A DNA stretch of 64,000 bases from [Empedobacter] haloabium (GCA_008011715.2 CP136508.1:5084001-5148000); one strand, 5' to 3'; counted from the stretch's first letter, positions 46,333 through 56,563 are shown. Notes: a model not told the origin generated them from the sequence alone. Numbers and translations: made by a program.

Positions 46333-47444
46333 ACGAACCGAAATACCAGCGCGCCAAGGCCGTGCTGTGCCGCACCACGGGCGAGCCGGTCGTGGTGGAA
46401 GAGATCGAAGTCGAATACCCGCGTCGCGGCGAAGTGATGATCCGGCTGGCCGCCTGCGGCATCTGCCACAGCGACCTGTCGGCCACCAACGGCACCATCC
46501 CGATGCCGGCGCCGCTGGTGCTGGGGCATGAAGGCGCCGGCGTGGTCTGCGCCGTGGGCGAAGGCGTGACGGAATACGCGGTGGGCGACCACGTGCTGAG
46601 CTCATTTGTGAGCATGTGCGGCAAGTGCCGCTACTGCCAGACCGGCCGGCCGCAGTTGTGCGACCAGGCCGCCAAGGCGGCGATCTCGCTGCCGGACGGC
46701 AGCGTGCGCACGCGCGACCTGCAGGGCCAGCCGATCAACGTGTTCTCCGGTTGCGGCGTGATGGCCGAATACGCCACGCTGCACGTCGATAACGTCGTCA
46801 AGATCAGTGCCGACGTGCAGCTCGACCACGCCTGCCTGGTGGGCTGCGGCGTGATGACGGGCGTGGGCGCCGCCGTCAACACCGCGAAGGTGGAACCGGG
46901 ATCGGTGGCCGTGGTGTTCGGCTGCGGCGGCGTGGGCCTGAACGCGATCCAGGGCTGCCGCATCGCCGGCGCCGCGATGATCGTCGCGGTGGACCTGTCG
47001 GACGCGAAGCTGGCGATGGCGCGCGAATTCGGCGCCACCCATACCGTCAACAGCGCCACGCCCGAGCTGGTAAAAGCGATCCGCAAGCTGACCGGCGGCG
47101 CCGACTACGCCTTCGAATGCGTCGGCAAGGGCGAGATCGTGGCGCAGGCGTATGGGGTGCTGGGCAAGGGCGGCAAGGCGGTGGTCGTCGGCGTGGCCGC
47201 ACCGAAGGATATGACGACGATCCGCACCGGCAGCCTGACCTTCGAGGAAAAGACGCTGACGGGCAGCTATTTCGGTTCCGCGCGGCCGCGTCAGGACTTC
47301 CCGCGCCTCTTGGCGCTGTACCGCGAAAAGCGCCTGAAGCTGGGCGAACTGATCACGCGGCGCTACCGCATCGACGAGGCGCCGCAGGCCTTCGCCGACC
47401 TGGCCGAAGGCCGCAACGCCCGGGGAGTGATCATGTTCGACTGA
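46329..47444 (+). CDS. Zinc-dependent alcohol dehydrogenase
   Basis: This 371-residue medium-chain dehydrogenase resembles the class III/benzyl-alcohol type. Its catalytic zinc ligands are Cys43 and His67 (GHE), and its structural zinc ligands are Cys97, 100, 103 and 111 ([15 protein letters not shown]). The NAD-binding [12 protein letters not shown] lies near residue 200, followed by VDLSDAKL with the Asp that favours NAD. It oxidises a primary alcohol to the aldehyde that the coupled dehydrogenase would accept. The start is the ATG overlapping the previous stop. Confidence 0.9.
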   Translation: MNEPKYQRAKAVLCRTTGEPVVVEEIEVEYPRRGEVMIRLAACGICHSDLSATNGTIPMPAPLVLGHEGAGVVCAVGEGVTEYAVGDHVLSSFVSMCGKCRYCQTGRPQLCDQAAKAAISLPDGSVRTRDLQGQPINVFSGCGVMAEYATLHVDNVVKISADVQLDHACLVGCGVMTGVGAAVNTAKVEPGSVAVVFGCGGVGLNAIQGCRIAGAAMIVAVDLSDAKLAMAREFGATHTVNSATPELVKAIRKLTGGADYAFECVGKGEIVAQAYGVLGKGGKAVVVGVAAPKDMTTIRTGSLTFEEKTLTGSYFGSARPRQDFPRLLALYREKRLKLGELITRRYRIDEAPQAFADLAEGRNARGVIMFD

Positions 47445-47504
47445 GTCCTTCCCGCAGCGGCATCCAAAAACGCACTACCCAATATATAAGAACGGAGACA
47501 GATT

Positions 47505-48368
47505 TTGGAGCTTTTCCTGCAGCAGGTCCTGAACGGGCTGACGCTGGGGGGCGTGTACGCCCTCGTCGCGCTCGGCCTGACGCTGGTGTACGGCATCCTG
47601 CACGTACCCAATTTCGCCCACGGCGCCTTCTACATGGCCGGCGCCTACTCGGCCTTCTTCCTGATCAACCGGCTGGGGCTGAACTACTGGTGGGGCATGG
47701 CAGGGGCCGCCGTGACGGTGGCGCTGATCTCGGTGCTGTCCGAGCGGCTGGTGTTCCACCCGCTGCGCAAGGCGCCCTACCTGCACCACATGATCGCCTC
47801 GATCGGCATCCTGCTGTTCCTGGAAGCAGGCGCGCAAGCGCTGTGGGGCGCGGACTTCCACCGCATGGAGACGCCCTACACGCAACTGCTGACCTTCGGT
47901 TCGTTGACCCTGCCGGCGCAGCGCGTGCTGATCATCGGCGCGGCCTTCCTGCTGGTCGTGCTGCTGCAGCTGTTCCTCACCAAAACCATCACCGGCGCCA
48001 CCATCGTCGCGATGGCGCAGAACCGCGAGGGCGCCGCCCTGGTCGGCATCGACGCCACGCGCGTGGCGATGCTGACCTTCGCCATCGCCGGCGCGCTGGC
48101 CGGCATGGCCGCCGTGCTGTACGCGCCGATCAACCTGGTCTACACGTCGATGGGCCACCTCGTCATCACCAAGGCCTTCGTCATCATCGTGCTGGGCGGG
48201 ATGGGCAGCGTGCCGGGCGCCATCGCGGGAGGTCTGATCATCGGCTTCGCCGAAGCGTTCGGCGCCTTCTACATCTCGACCGACTACAAGGACATCATCG
48301 CGTTCGCGCTGCTGGTGCTGATCCTGTCGGTGCGGCCGCAAGGCCTGTTCGCGCGGGGAGCCCACTGA
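47505..48368 (+). CDS. Branched-chain amino-acid-type ABC transporter permease (LivH-like)
   Basis: This 287-residue permease has about eight transmembrane segments. It begins with the family-typical LQQVLNGLTLGGVYALVALGLTLVYG and has the EAA-like loop AMAQNREGAALVGID. The start codon is TTG at 47505, with GGAGA 7-8 bases upstream. No ATG is near and the family N-terminus begins here, so TTG is well supported. Its stop overlaps the next ATG by one base. Such HAAT transporters also carry aromatic acids, amides or short organic acids. Confidence 0.9.
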   Translation: MELFLQQVLNGLTLGGVYALVALGLTLVYGILHVPNFAHGAFYMAGAYSAFFLINRLGLNYWWGMAGAAVTVALISVLSERLVFHPLRKAPYLHHMIASIGILLFLEAGAQALWGADFHRMETPYTQLLTFGSLTLPAQRVLIIGAAFLLVVLLQLFLTKTITGATIVAMAQNREGAALVGIDATRVAMLTFAIAGALAGMAAVLYAPINLVYTSMGHLVITKAFVIIVLGGMGSVPGAIAGGLIIGFAEAFGAFYISTDYKDIIAFALLVLILSVRPQGLFARGAH

Positions 48369-49372
48369 TGAAGATGCTCAATCCGACCGCCGGCTGGACC
48401 CTGCTGCTCGTGCTGGCGCTGGCCTTCCCATTCTTGGCCGGCAACGATTACCACCTCACCGTGATGTCCACCGCCTACATCTACGCGATCGCCACCGTGG
48501 GACTGAACCTGATCACCGGCTACACGGGCCAGTTCAACCTGGCGCACAGCGGCTTCATGGCCGTGGGCGCCTACACGGTCGGCATCCTGACCGTGGACCA
48601 CGGCTTCACCTTCTGGGCCGCGCTGCCGCTGGCCGGCCTGGTCGCCGGTCTCCTCGGCGTCTTCGTCGGCCTGGTGTCGCTGCGCCTGAAGACGCACTTC
48701 TTTTCCATCTTCACGCTGTGCGTCGGCTACATCATGTTCCTGCTGATCGAGAAATGGGAAAGCCTGACGCACGGCACCGTCGGCATCGTCGGCATTCCCG
48801 CGCCGGAACCGGTCGCGGGGCTGGACTTCTCCGAGCCGCGCGCGCTGTATTACCTGGTGCTGGGCTTCCTGGTCGCCAGCCTGTGGGTCATGCACCGCAT
48901 CGTGCGCTCGCTGCTGGGCCGCACCTTCATGGCGATCCGCAACAGCGACGACCTGGCGCAGGCGCTGGGGATCGACCTGATGCGCAACAAGCTGCTGGCC
49001 TTCGTGCTGTCCGTGTTTTTCGCCGGCCTGGCCGGCGGCCTGTACGCGGGTTCGGTGCGCTTCCTCGGCCCCGGCATCGCCGGCGTCGAGCACACCTTCG
49101 ACATGACAATGTACATGCTGGTCGGCGGCATCGGCACCCTGCTCGGCCCCCTGCTGGGCGCCATCGGCGTGCCATGGCTGACGCAATACCTGCAGTTCCT
49201 GCAGGAGTACCGCTTCGTCGTGTTCGGCCCATTGCTGGTGCTGCTCGTGATCTTCCTGCCGCACGGGATCGTGGGTACGTGGCTGAACCGGCGCCGCCGC
49301 CGGGTCGCCCGCGGCGCGCCGACGGTTCCGGCCACCGCGCCAGCGCCGGTCCAGGAGGTGCGCCATGCTTGA
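48368..49372 (+). CDS. Branched-chain amino-acid-type ABC transporter permease (LivM-like)
   Basis: This 334-residue permease has about nine hydrophobic segments. It shows GLNLITGYTGQFNLAHSGFMAVGAY near the N-terminus and the ATPase-contact loop FMAIRNSDDLAQALGID. A basic, Pro/Ala-rich cytosolic tail ends the protein. It starts at the ATG sharing a base with the LivH-like stop; longer readings in this frame run through the LivH-like gene. It overlaps the ATPase gene by 8 bases. Confidence 0.9.
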   Translation: MKMLNPTAGWTLLLVLALAFPFLAGNDYHLTVMSTAYIYAIATVGLNLITGYTGQFNLAHSGFMAVGAYTVGILTVDHGFTFWAALPLAGLVAGLLGVFVGLVSLRLKTHFFSIFTLCVGYIMFLLIEKWESLTHGTVGIVGIPAPEPVAGLDFSEPRALYYLVLGFLVASLWVMHRIVRSLLGRTFMAIRNSDDLAQALGIDLMRNKLLAFVLSVFFAGLAGGLYAGSVRFLGPGIAGVEHTFDMTMYMLVGGIGTLLGPLLGAIGVPWLTQYLQFLQEYRFVVFGPLLVLLVIFLPHGIVGTWLNRRRRRVARGAPTVPATAPAPVQEVRHA

Positions 49373-50123
49373 GATCACCTCGCTGACCAAGCGCTTCGGC
49401 GGCCTGACGGCCGTGCATGACGTCAGCGCCAGCTTTGCGCGCGGCACCATCAACGCCATCATCGGCCCGAACGGCGCCGGCAAGACCACCTTCTTCAACC
49501 TGATCAGCGGCGCGCTTCGTCCCAGCGCGGGCCGCATCGTGTTCGACGGGCGGGATGTGACGGGCCTGCGCGCGGACCAGGCGGCCCGGCTGGGCATGGC
49601 GCGCACCTTCCAGACCACGGCGCTGTTCGACACGGCGACGGTGCTGGACAACCTGATCGTCGGGCACCGCCTGCGCACGCGCTCCACGCTGGTCGACGTC
49701 ATCCTCGGCACCAAGCGCCTGCGCGACGAGGAACGCATCTGCCGCGAGAAGGCGCGCGCAGCCCTGGACTTCGTCGGCCTGGCACACATCGAATCGCGCG
49801 TGGCCGGCGACATCTCGCAGGAAGAGCGCAAGCGCGTGGCCTTCGCCCTGGCGCTGTCCACCGATCCCAAGCTGGTACTGCTGGACGAACCGGCCGGCGG
49901 CGTAAATCCCGAGGAAACCGACGGCCTGGCGCGGCTGATCCGCAAGATGGCCGCCAGCGGCCTGACGGTCTGCCTGATCGAGCACAAGATGGACATGATC
50001 ATGAACCTGGCCGACCGCATCCTGGTACTCAACTACGGCGAGAAGATCGCCGAGGGCACGCCGGCCGAGGTCCGCGCCAATCCGGCCGTCATCGAGGCCT
50101 ACCTGGGGAGCGAACATGCTTAG
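49365..50123 (+). CDS. Branched-chain amino-acid-type ABC transporter ATPase (LivG-like)
   Basis: This 252-residue ATPase has Walker [11 protein letters not shown]. The signature is replaced by [15 protein letters not shown], a relaxed form of LSGGQ. Walker B is [11 protein letters not shown] and the switch His lies in LIEHKMD. This pattern is typical of LivG subunits. It overlaps both neighbours by 8 bases. Confidence 0.9.
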   Translation: MLEITSLTKRFGGLTAVHDVSASFARGTINAIIGPNGAGKTTFFNLISGALRPSAGRIVFDGRDVTGLRADQAARLGMARTFQTTALFDTATVLDNLIVGHRLRTRSTLVDVILGTKRLRDEERICREKARAALDFVGLAHIESRVAGDISQEERKRVAFALALSTDPKLVLLDEPAGGVNPEETDGLARLIRKMAASGLTVCLIEHKMDMIMNLADRILVLNYGEKIAEGTPAEVRANPAVIEAYLGSEHA

Positions 50124-50823
50124 ACTGGACAAGGTGTCGCTGTCGTATGGCAGCTTCCGCGCGCTGCACGACGTCAGCATCCATGCCGACGAGGGCGAGC
50201 TGGTCGTGCTGCTGGGGTCCAACGGCGCGGGCAAGAGCTCGATCTTCCTGACGATGAGCGGCCTGCAGCGCGCCGCCTCGGGCAGCATCCGCTTCGGTGC
50301 CCGCGAGCTGGTGGGACGCAAGCCGTCGCAGATCGTGGCGGACGGGCTGGTGCACTGCCCGGAGGGGCGCAAGCTGTTCCCCGGCATGTCCGTGCTGAAG
50401 AACCTGACCCTGGGCGCCTACGTGCACCGGCGCGACAGCAAAGGGGTGGCGCGCACGCTGGACGAGGTGTTCGAACTGTTCCCGATCCTGCACGAGAAAA
50501 GGGAGGCGCCGGCCGGCTCGCTCAGCGGCGGGCAGCAGCAGATGGTGGCGATCGGCCGCGCGCTGATGGGGCGGCCGAAGGCGCTGCTGCTGGACGAGCC
50601 GTCGCTGGGCCTGGCCCCGCTGGTCGTCAAGCAGATGTTCGAGATCATCGCCCGCATCAACCGGGCCGGCACGACGGTGCTGCTGGCCGAGCAGAACGCG
50701 TACGCGGCGCTGAACATCGCCAGCCGCGCCTACGTCATCGAACAGGGGCGCATCGTGCTCGAGGGCGGGCGCGACGAGCTGCTGAACAACGCGCAGGTAC
50801 GCAAGGCGTATATCGGTGCTTGA
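50116..50823 (+). CDS. Branched-chain amino-acid-type ABC transporter ATPase (LivF-like)
   Basis: This 235-residue ATPase has Walker [12 protein letters not shown], signature [16 protein letters not shown], Walker [14 protein letters not shown] and the [11 protein letters not shown] switch region typical of LivF. It starts 8 bases inside the LivG-like gene. The substrate-binding protein follows after 38 bp. Confidence 0.92.
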   Translation: MLRLDKVSLSYGSFRALHDVSIHADEGELVVLLGSNGAGKSSIFLTMSGLQRAASGSIRFGARELVGRKPSQIVADGLVHCPEGRKLFPGMSVLKNLTLGAYVHRRDSKGVARTLDEVFELFPILHEKREAPAGSLSGGQQQMVAIGRALMGRPKALLLDEPSLGLAPLVVKQMFEIIARINRAGTTVLLAEQNAYAALNIASRAYVIEQGRIVLEGGRDELLNNAQVRKAYIGA

Positions 50824-50861
50824 TACCGGCGCATGAGCACATAAAAACCACAGGAGACCAG

Positions 50862-52022
50862 ATGAAACCGCAAATCCGCCTCACCATCCTTGCCGCCGCC
50901 CTCTCGCTGGCCGGCGCCGCGTCGGCCCAGGAAGTCATCAAGATCGGCTTTTCCGGCCCATTGAGCGGGGGCGCCGCGCTGTACGGCAAGAACGTCCTGT
51001 CCGGCATGCAGATGGCGGCCGCCGAGATCAACGCCAAGCCGCTGCAGATCGGCGGCAAGGCCTACAAGCTGGAGATCGTCGCGCTGGACGACAAGTACAA
51101 CCCCAGCGAGACCGGCATCAACGTGCAGCGCCTGGTACAGCAGCACAAGACGGCGGCCGTGCTGGTGCCGCATTCGGGTGGCATCTTCGCCGTGCAGGCG
51201 TTCAACGAGAAGGCCAAGGTCCTGCTGCTGGCCTATACCAGCCTGCCGCAGGCCACCGAGCGCGGCAACAAGCTGACCGTGCGCCTGCCGCCGGATTTCA
51301 CCGGCTACATCGGCCCGTTCACCAAGGCGATGATGGCAAAGCACGGCAAGAACGTGGCGCTGGCGGCGGCGGACCACGACTACGCCAAGGCCTGGGCGGC
51401 CGCGTTCAAGCCGGCGTGGGAAGCAGCCGGCGGCAAGGTGGTCGCCGAGAACCCCATGTCGTACAACAAGGCGACGGACTTCTACAGTGGCGTCAGCCGC
51501 GTGATCCAGGCCAAGCCGGACGTGCTGTTCATCGGCGGCGCCTCGGAACCGACGGCGCTGGTGGCCAAGCAGGCGCGCGAGCTGGGCTTCAAGGGCGGCT
51601 TCATCATCATCGACCAGGCCAAGATCGACGAGATGGCCAAGGTGGTCGGCGGCCTGGCGCCGCTGGAAGGCTCGGTCGGCGTGATGCCCGTCTCCGGCGA
51701 CGACCGTCCGGAGCCGGCCGCGTTCACGGCACGCTACCGCAAGGCCAATCCCGGCAAGGACCCGTCCAGCGAAATCAGCATCAACTACTCGGCCGTCCAT
51801 GCCACCGTGGCGGCGATGAAGCTGGCCGGTACCGTCAGCGACGCCGCCGCGATCCGCGCCAAGATGGACCAGGCCTTCAAGACGCTGCCGCCGGAGCACA
51901 ACCCGAACGATATCGAGGGCCTGGACAGCAAGGGCGGCACGGTGGCGAACACGATCATCGGCATCGTCGAAGGCGGCAAGATCAAGGGGCAGTTCCTGCG
52001 CGCCTTGAACACGGTGCAGTAA
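50862..52022 (+). CDS. Periplasmic substrate-binding protein of the Liv-type ABC transporter
   Basis: This 386-residue protein has a signal peptide (about 1-23, ending ASAQ) and then a type I periplasmic binding fold starting EVIKIGFSGPLSGGAALYGK. The ligand-pocket segments VLVPHSGGIFAVQ and AYTSLPQAT follow. AGGAGACC precedes the ATG. It is the last gene of the ADH-ALDH-transporter unit. The ligand is unknown; the surrounding genes suggest an organic acid, aldehyde precursor or aromatic rather than leucine. Confidence 0.9.
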   Translation: MKPQIRLTILAAALSLAGAASAQEVIKIGFSGPLSGGAALYGKNVLSGMQMAAAEINAKPLQIGGKAYKLEIVALDDKYNPSETGINVQRLVQQHKTAAVLVPHSGGIFAVQAFNEKAKVLLLAYTSLPQATERGNKLTVRLPPDFTGYIGPFTKAMMAKHGKNVALAAADHDYAKAWAAAFKPAWEAAGGKVVAENPMSYNKATDFYSGVSRVIQAKPDVLFIGGASEPTALVAKQARELGFKGGFIIIDQAKIDEMAKVVGGLAPLEGSVGVMPVSGDDRPEPAAFTARYRKANPGKDPSSEISINYSAVHATVAAMKLAGTVSDAAAIRAKMDQAFKTLPPEHNPNDIEGLDSKGGTVANTIIGIVEGGKIKGQFLRALNTVQ

Positions 52023-52082
52023 GCACCGGTGCCAGGCTGGGGTCAGCCGCAGGCGGATCCCTCAACCCCAGGCCCAAAACCG

Positions 52083-52109
52083 GGGTCAGACCCGCCGGGT
52101 CTGACCCCA
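52083..52109. repeat. Palindromic repeat, copy C1 (convergent gene junction)
   Basis: GGGGTCAGACCC-gcc-GGGTCTGACCCC is a perfect 12-bp stem with a 3-base loop, 60 bp downstream of the binding-protein stop. A degraded TGGGGTCAGCC copy precedes it at 52040-52050. No T-run follows. Confidence 0.85.
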
Positions 52110-52174
52110 GCTCTCCGCTGTTGGGTGCAAAGCCGTCTGCGGCAGGCTGATAATTTTCCTTAACTTAGCGGCAT

Positions 52175-52205
52175 TAGGGTCAGTCCCCGTTGGGGACTGA
52201 CCCTA
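52175..52205. repeat. Palindromic repeat, copy C2 (convergent gene junction)
   Basis: TAGGGTCAGTCCCC-gtt-GGGGACTGACCCTA is a perfect 14-bp stem with a 3-base loop, 39 bp downstream of the convergent SDR gene stop. With C1 it serves the two convergent operons from both sides. No T-run is present. Confidence 0.87.
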
Positions 52206-52244
52206 TGCGCGGCGCCATGTAGCAAGCAGAAACCAAGGGGTTAG

Positions 52245-53009
52245 TCAGACGGTCACGCCACCATCCACCACGATCGCCTGCCCCGTCACGAAACTGCCCG
52301 CCCGCGAAGCCAGGTACACCGCCGTGCCCGCGATCTCGTCCGGCTCGCCGATGCGCCGCAGCGGCACGCTGGTGTTCACCTGGTGCAGCCGCTCCGGATC
52401 TTCCCACAGGGCCCGCGCGAAATCTGTCCTGATCAGCCCCGGCGCGATGCAGTTGACCCGCACGTTGTGCGGCCCATACTCCACCGCCAGGTTGCGCGCC
52501 AGCTGCATGTCCGCCGCCTTCGACACATTGTACGCGCCGATGACGGGCGAGCCGCGCAACCCGCCGATCGACGAGACGATAATGATCGCGCCGTCGCGCC
52601 GCTCCAGCATTGCCGGCGCCACCATCTGGATCAGCCAATGGTTGGCGATGACGTTGTTGTCGAGGATCTTGCGGAACTGCTCGTCGCTGATGCCGCTCAT
52701 CGGCCCATAGTACGGGTTCGACGCGGCGTTGCAGACCAGGATGTCGATGCGGCCGAATACCCGCACCGTTTCATCGACCAGATGCCGCAACGCTTCCTTC
52801 GAAGCGATATTGGCCGGCACCGCCAGCGCGGTGCCTTGCCCGTGCTCCGCATCGATGGCGGCGGCCACCCCGGCGCACACGTCCGCCTTGCGCGACGAGA
52901 TCACGACCTTCGCGCCATGCTGCGCCATCCTCTGCGCGATCGCCAGGCCGATACCGCGGGTGGAACCGGTGACGACGGCGACCTTGCCGCTCAGGTCAAA
53001 CAAGGTCAT
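52245..53009 (-). CDS. Short-chain dehydrogenase/reductase (FabG-like)
   Basis: This 254-residue classical SDR has the NAD(P)-binding TGSTRGIGLAIA, NAAS, catalytic Ser in IIVSSIGG and YNVSK (Tyr-x3-Lys). It probably oxidises or reduces a 3-hydroxyacyl or ring hydroxyl intermediate. It is the last gene of the beta-oxidation operon and overlaps the upstream acyl-CoA dehydrogenase by 14 bases. Confidence 0.9.
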   Translation of the reverse strand: MTLFDLSGKVAVVTGSTRGIGLAIAQRMAQHGAKVVISSRKADVCAGVAAAIDAEHGQGTALAVPANIASKEALRHLVDETVRVFGRIDILVCNAASNPYYGPMSGISDEQFRKILDNNVIANHWLIQMVAPAMLERRDGAIIIVSSIGGLRGSPVIGAYNVSKAADMQLARNLAVEYGPHNVRVNCIAPGLIRTDFARALWEDPERLHQVNTSVPLRRIGEPDEIAGTAVYLASRAGSFVTGQAIVVDGGVTV

Positions 53010-54153
53010 GTGCCCTCCCCAGGTCGCGGGTCAACTCCACATAGCGCTGCAGGTGATGGTCCTCGTCGCCCAGCTGGTGGTCGATCATCACCAGGCGCTT
53101 GGCGTAGTGCGACAGCGGCAGCTCCCACGTCATGCCGATGCCGCCGTGCAGCTGGATGCACTCCTGCGCCACCAACGTGCCGATGCGGCCGATGGTGTAC
53201 TTGGCGGCGGACAGTGCGCGCTCGCGCGTGAGCCGGTCCGCCTCGAGCGCGGCGGCCGCGTTGATGACGGCCGAGCGGGCCTGCTCCACCTCCAGCAGCA
53301 GGTCCGCCATGCGGTGCTGCAGCGCCTGGAAGCTGCCGATCGGCACGCCGAACTGCTTGCGCGTGCGCAGGTAGTCCAGCGTCGCCGCCTTGGCTGCTTC
53401 CATCGCTCCCAGCGCTTCCGCGCACAGCGCCAGAATGCCGCGGCCCACGGCGCGCTCCAGCGTCGGGTAACCGTGGCCATCCTCTCCCAGCAGCGCGTGG
53501 GCGTCCAGTCGCACGCTGTCGAACGTCACCTGCGCAACCCGGCCGCCGTCCATCGTCGGCGTGCCCAGCACCGCCAGCCCGGCCGCGCTGGCCGGCACGA
53601 GGAACAGCGAGATGCCGCGCTCGTCGTCGATCGCGCCTGCCGTGCGGGCGGAGACCACGAACAGCCCCGCATGCTCGCCATGCGGCACGACCGACTTGAG
53701 GCCGTCCAGCACCCAGCCGGCGCCGTCGCGGCGCGCCGTCATCCCCACCCGCGCCAGCTCGTAATGCGTGTCCGGCTCGTCATGCGCGAAGGTCGCGATC
53801 GTGCTGCCGTCGACGATCCCGGCCAGCAGCGCCTTCTGTGCATTGCTGCCGGCCGCCGCGATGGCTTCTCCTGCCAGCACGGCGCTGCCCAGCAACGGTT
53901 CCAGCACCAGGCCGCGGCCCAGCGATTCGAACACCACCGCGATATCGTGGCCGGTGCCGCCGAAGCCGCCGTCCTCCTCGCGGAACAGGGCACCCAGCAC
54001 GCCCAGTTCGGCGAATCGCGCCCACAGTTCCGTTGAAAATCCCCGGCTCGATGCGGCAATGCGGTTGCGCGTCTCGAAGCCGTATTGCGCGGCGATGAAG
54101 CGGTCCAGGCTGTCCGCCAGCATGCGCCGTTCTTCCGTATGCTCGAAATTCAT
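52996..54153 (-). CDS. Acyl-CoA dehydrogenase, partner subunit type
   Basis: This 385-residue protein has an ACAD fold, with an N-terminal helical domain, a beta domain and a C-terminal helical bundle ending GDEDHHLQRY. The canonical FAD/catalytic segment near the C-terminus (SNEIQKNII in its neighbour) is absent. It retains RTRKQFGVPIGSFQALQHRMAD and QLHGGIGMTWE. Such a subunit commonly pairs with a second ACAD to form a heterotetramer. The neighbour at 54164 is the obvious partner; this is inference. Confidence 0.85.
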   Translation of the reverse strand: MNFEHTEERRMLADSLDRFIAAQYGFETRNRIAASSRGFSTELWARFAELGVLGALFREEDGGFGGTGHDIAVVFESLGRGLVLEPLLGSAVLAGEAIAAAGSNAQKALLAGIVDGSTIATFAHDEPDTHYELARVGMTARRDGAGWVLDGLKSVVPHGEHAGLFVVSARTAGAIDDERGISLFLVPASAAGLAVLGTPTMDGGRVAQVTFDSVRLDAHALLGEDGHGYPTLERAVGRGILALCAEALGAMEAAKAATLDYLRTRKQFGVPIGSFQALQHRMADLLLEVEQARSAVINAAAALEADRLTRERALSAAKYTIGRIGTLVAQECIQLHGGIGMTWELPLSHYAKRLVMIDHQLGDEDHHLQRYVELTRDLGRAHDLV

Positions 54154-54163
54154 GGTGCTTCCT

Positions 54164-55372
54164 TTACAGGCCGAGGATCATCTTGGCGATGATGTTTTTC
54201 TGGATTTCGTTGGAGCCGCCGAAGATCGACAGCTTGCGATTGTTGAAGTACTGCGCCGCGGCAGCATGGGCGAAGTCCGGACCGAAACGCGGCGCTTCCA
54301 CGTCGCCGTCCAGCGCGGCCGCGATGAACGGTCGCGCATGCACGCCCATCGCCCGCCGTGTCAGCGCCAGGATCTCCTGCCGGATCTCGGTGCCGCGGAT
54401 CTTCAGCATGGAGCTCTCGGCACCGGGCACACCGCCGCCGGCCACCGCCGCGATCATGCGCAGGTTGGTCGTCTTCATGTTCTCCAGGTCGATTTCCACG
54501 CGCGCCAGCCGCGCCGCGAAGGCCGGGTCTGCGGCCAGCGGGCGGCCGTTGCGGCGCACCTCGGCCGCGACCTTCTTCAGCCGCTGCAGCGCCGCCACCG
54601 ACAGGCCGACGCCGGCGATATTGGTGCGCTCGTACGTCAGCAGGTATTTGGCGCAATTCCAGCCACGGTTCTCCTCGCCCACCAGGTTTTCGGCGGGCAC
54701 CCGCACGTCGGTCAGGAACACCTCGTTGACCTCGTAGCCGCCATCGAGCGTGATGATGGGCCGCACCTCGACGCCGGGCGAGGTCATGTCCACCAGCAGG
54801 AAGCTGATACCCTCCTGCTTCTTGGCCTCGCGGTCGGTGCGCACCAGGCAGAAGATCATGTTGGCGTACTGGCCCAGGGTCGTCCAGGTCTTCTGGCCGT
54901 TGACGATGTAATGCTCGCCCTGCCCGTCCACCCCGCGCACGGCGGTGGTGCGCACGGCCGCCAGGTCGGAGCCCGCACCGGGCTCGGAATAGCCCTGGCA
55001 CCACCAGTCGGAGCCGTCCAGGATGCGCGGCAGCCAGCGGCGCTTCTGCGCCTCGCTGCCATACTTGATCAGCACGGGGCCCAGCATGTTGACGCCGAAC
55101 GGCACGATGCGCGGCGCGTTGGCCAGCGCGCACTCGTTCTCGAAGATGAACTTCTCGACGGCCGTCCAGCCCGGCCCACCGTATTCGCGCGGCCAGTGGT
55201 TGGCCAGCCAGCCCCGCGCGTTCAGGATCGCATGCCATTCTTCCATGTCGGCCTTGGAAAGGTGACGGCCGCCCGCCACCTTGCTCGACAGCCGCTCAGG
55301 CAAGCGCTCGGCCAGGAATGCGCGCACCTCGTCGCGGAAGCGCTCTTCTTCAGGGGTGAAATTCAGGTCCAT
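54164..55372 (-). CDS. Acyl-CoA dehydrogenase, catalytic subunit type
   Basis: This 402-residue flavoprotein opens DLNFTPEEERFRDEVRAFL and has WCQGYSEPGAGSDLA, the FAD/substrate motif. GQKTWTTLGQYAN follows, and the C-terminal FGGSNEIQKNIIAKMI region, which in this subfamily holds the catalytic base and FAD contacts, is intact. It introduces the alpha-beta double bond into an acyl-CoA. It is separated from the partner gene by 10 bp. Confidence 0.9.
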   Translation of the reverse strand: MDLNFTPEEERFRDEVRAFLAERLPERLSSKVAGGRHLSKADMEEWHAILNARGWLANHWPREYGGPGWTAVEKFIFENECALANAPRIVPFGVNMLGPVLIKYGSEAQKRRWLPRILDGSDWWCQGYSEPGAGSDLAAVRTTAVRGVDGQGEHYIVNGQKTWTTLGQYANMIFCLVRTDREAKKQEGISFLLVDMTSPGVEVRPIITLDGGYEVNEVFLTDVRVPAENLVGEENRGWNCAKYLLTYERTNIAGVGLSVAALQRLKKVAAEVRRNGRPLAADPAFAARLARVEIDLENMKTTNLRMIAAVAGGGVPGAESSMLKIRGTEIRQEILALTRRAMGVHARPFIAAALDGDVEAPRFGPDFAHAAAAQYFNNRKLSIFGGSNEIQKNIIAKMILGL

Positions 55373-55381
55373 GACGATCCT

Positions 55382-56563
55382 TCAGTAGATTTCGAACAGG
55401 CCGGCGGCGCCCATGCCGCCGGCAATGCACATCGTGACCACGGCATAACGGGCGCCGCGCCGCCGCCCTTCCAGCAGGACGTGACCGGCCAGGCGCGCGC
55501 CCGTCATGCCGAACGGATGGCCGATGGCGATGGCGCCGCCGTTGACGTTCAGGCGCTCGTCCGGAATGCCCAGGCGCTGCTGGCAATACAGAGCCTGGGA
55601 CGCGAAGGCCTCGTTCAGTTCCCACAGGTCGATGTCCTCGACCTTCAGGCCATGCCGCGCCAGCAGCTTCGGCACCGCGAACACGGGCCCGATGCCCATC
55701 TCGTCCGGCTCGCAGCCCGCCACCGCCAAGCCACGGAAGGCCCCCAAGGGACGCAAGCCAGCCTGCTCGGCCAGGCGCGCTTCCATCATCACGCAGGCCG
55801 AGGCGCCGTCGGAAAGCTGCGACGCATTGCCGGCGGTGATGAACTGGTCCGGCCCCATCACGGGCGCCAGTTTCGCCAGCGCCTCGTACGTGGTGCCACG
55901 GCGGTTGCAGTTGTCTTCCTCGACCGTGACTTCGCGGTGCGACACCTTGCCGGTTTCCCTGTCGGTGACGGTCATTGTCGTCGTGCAGGGCACGATCTCC
56001 TCGCGGTAGCGCCCCGCCAGCTGCGCTTCCTCGGTCTTGCGCTGGCTGGCGACGGAAAAGCGGTCCTGCGCCTCGCGCGAAATGGCGTAGCGGTGCGCGA
56101 CGATGTCGGCGGTCTCGATCATCGGCATGTACAGCGCCGGCTTGTGCTCCAGGATCCACGGGTCCATGCCCGTGTCCGCACCTTCGCGGGTGCGGATGTG
56201 CGAGATGCTTTCGACGCCGCCGGCGATCATCGCCGGCGCGCCATCCAGCACGATGCGCCCCGCCGCCATGGCGATCGCCTGCAGCCCGGAGGCGCAGAAG
56301 CGGTTGACGGTGGTGCCGGCGATGGCGATCGGCAGGCCGGCGCGGATCACGGCCTGGCGCGCGATGTTGCGGCCGGTCGTCCCTTCCGGGTAGCCGCAGC
56401 CCAGCACCGCGTCCTCGATCAGGTCCGGCTCGATGCCGGCGCGCTCGACGGCGGCACGGACGGCGAACGCCGCCAGCGTCGCGCCGGGGGTGATGTTGAA
56501 TTCGCCGCGGTGCGCCTTGGTCAGCGGGGTGCGGGCGGTGGACACGATGACGGCTTCACGCAT
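55382..56563 (-). CDS. Acetyl-CoA C-acyltransferase (thiolase)
   Basis: This 393-residue thiolase has the nucleophilic Cys in [16 protein letters not shown] (about residue 89), [19 protein letters not shown] with the catalytic His, and the second Cys in [13 protein letters not shown] near the end. It cleaves 3-ketoacyl-CoA to acetyl-CoA in beta-oxidation. It overlaps the FadB-like gene by 8 bases. Confidence 0.92.
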   Translation of the reverse strand: MREAVIVSTARTPLTKAHRGEFNITPGATLAAFAVRAAVERAGIEPDLIEDAVLGCGYPEGTTGRNIARQAVIRAGLPIAIAGTTVNRFCASGLQAIAMAAGRIVLDGAPAMIAGGVESISHIRTREGADTGMDPWILEHKPALYMPMIETADIVAHRYAISREAQDRFSVASQRKTEEAQLAGRYREEIVPCTTTMTVTDRETGKVSHREVTVEEDNCNRRGTTYEALAKLAPVMGPDQFITAGNASQLSDGASACVMMEARLAEQAGLRPLGAFRGLAVAGCEPDEMGIGPVFAVPKLLARHGLKVEDIDLWELNEAFASQALYCQQRLGIPDERLNVNGGAIAIGHPFGMTGARLAGHVLLEGRRRGARYAVVTMCIAGGMGAAGLFEIY

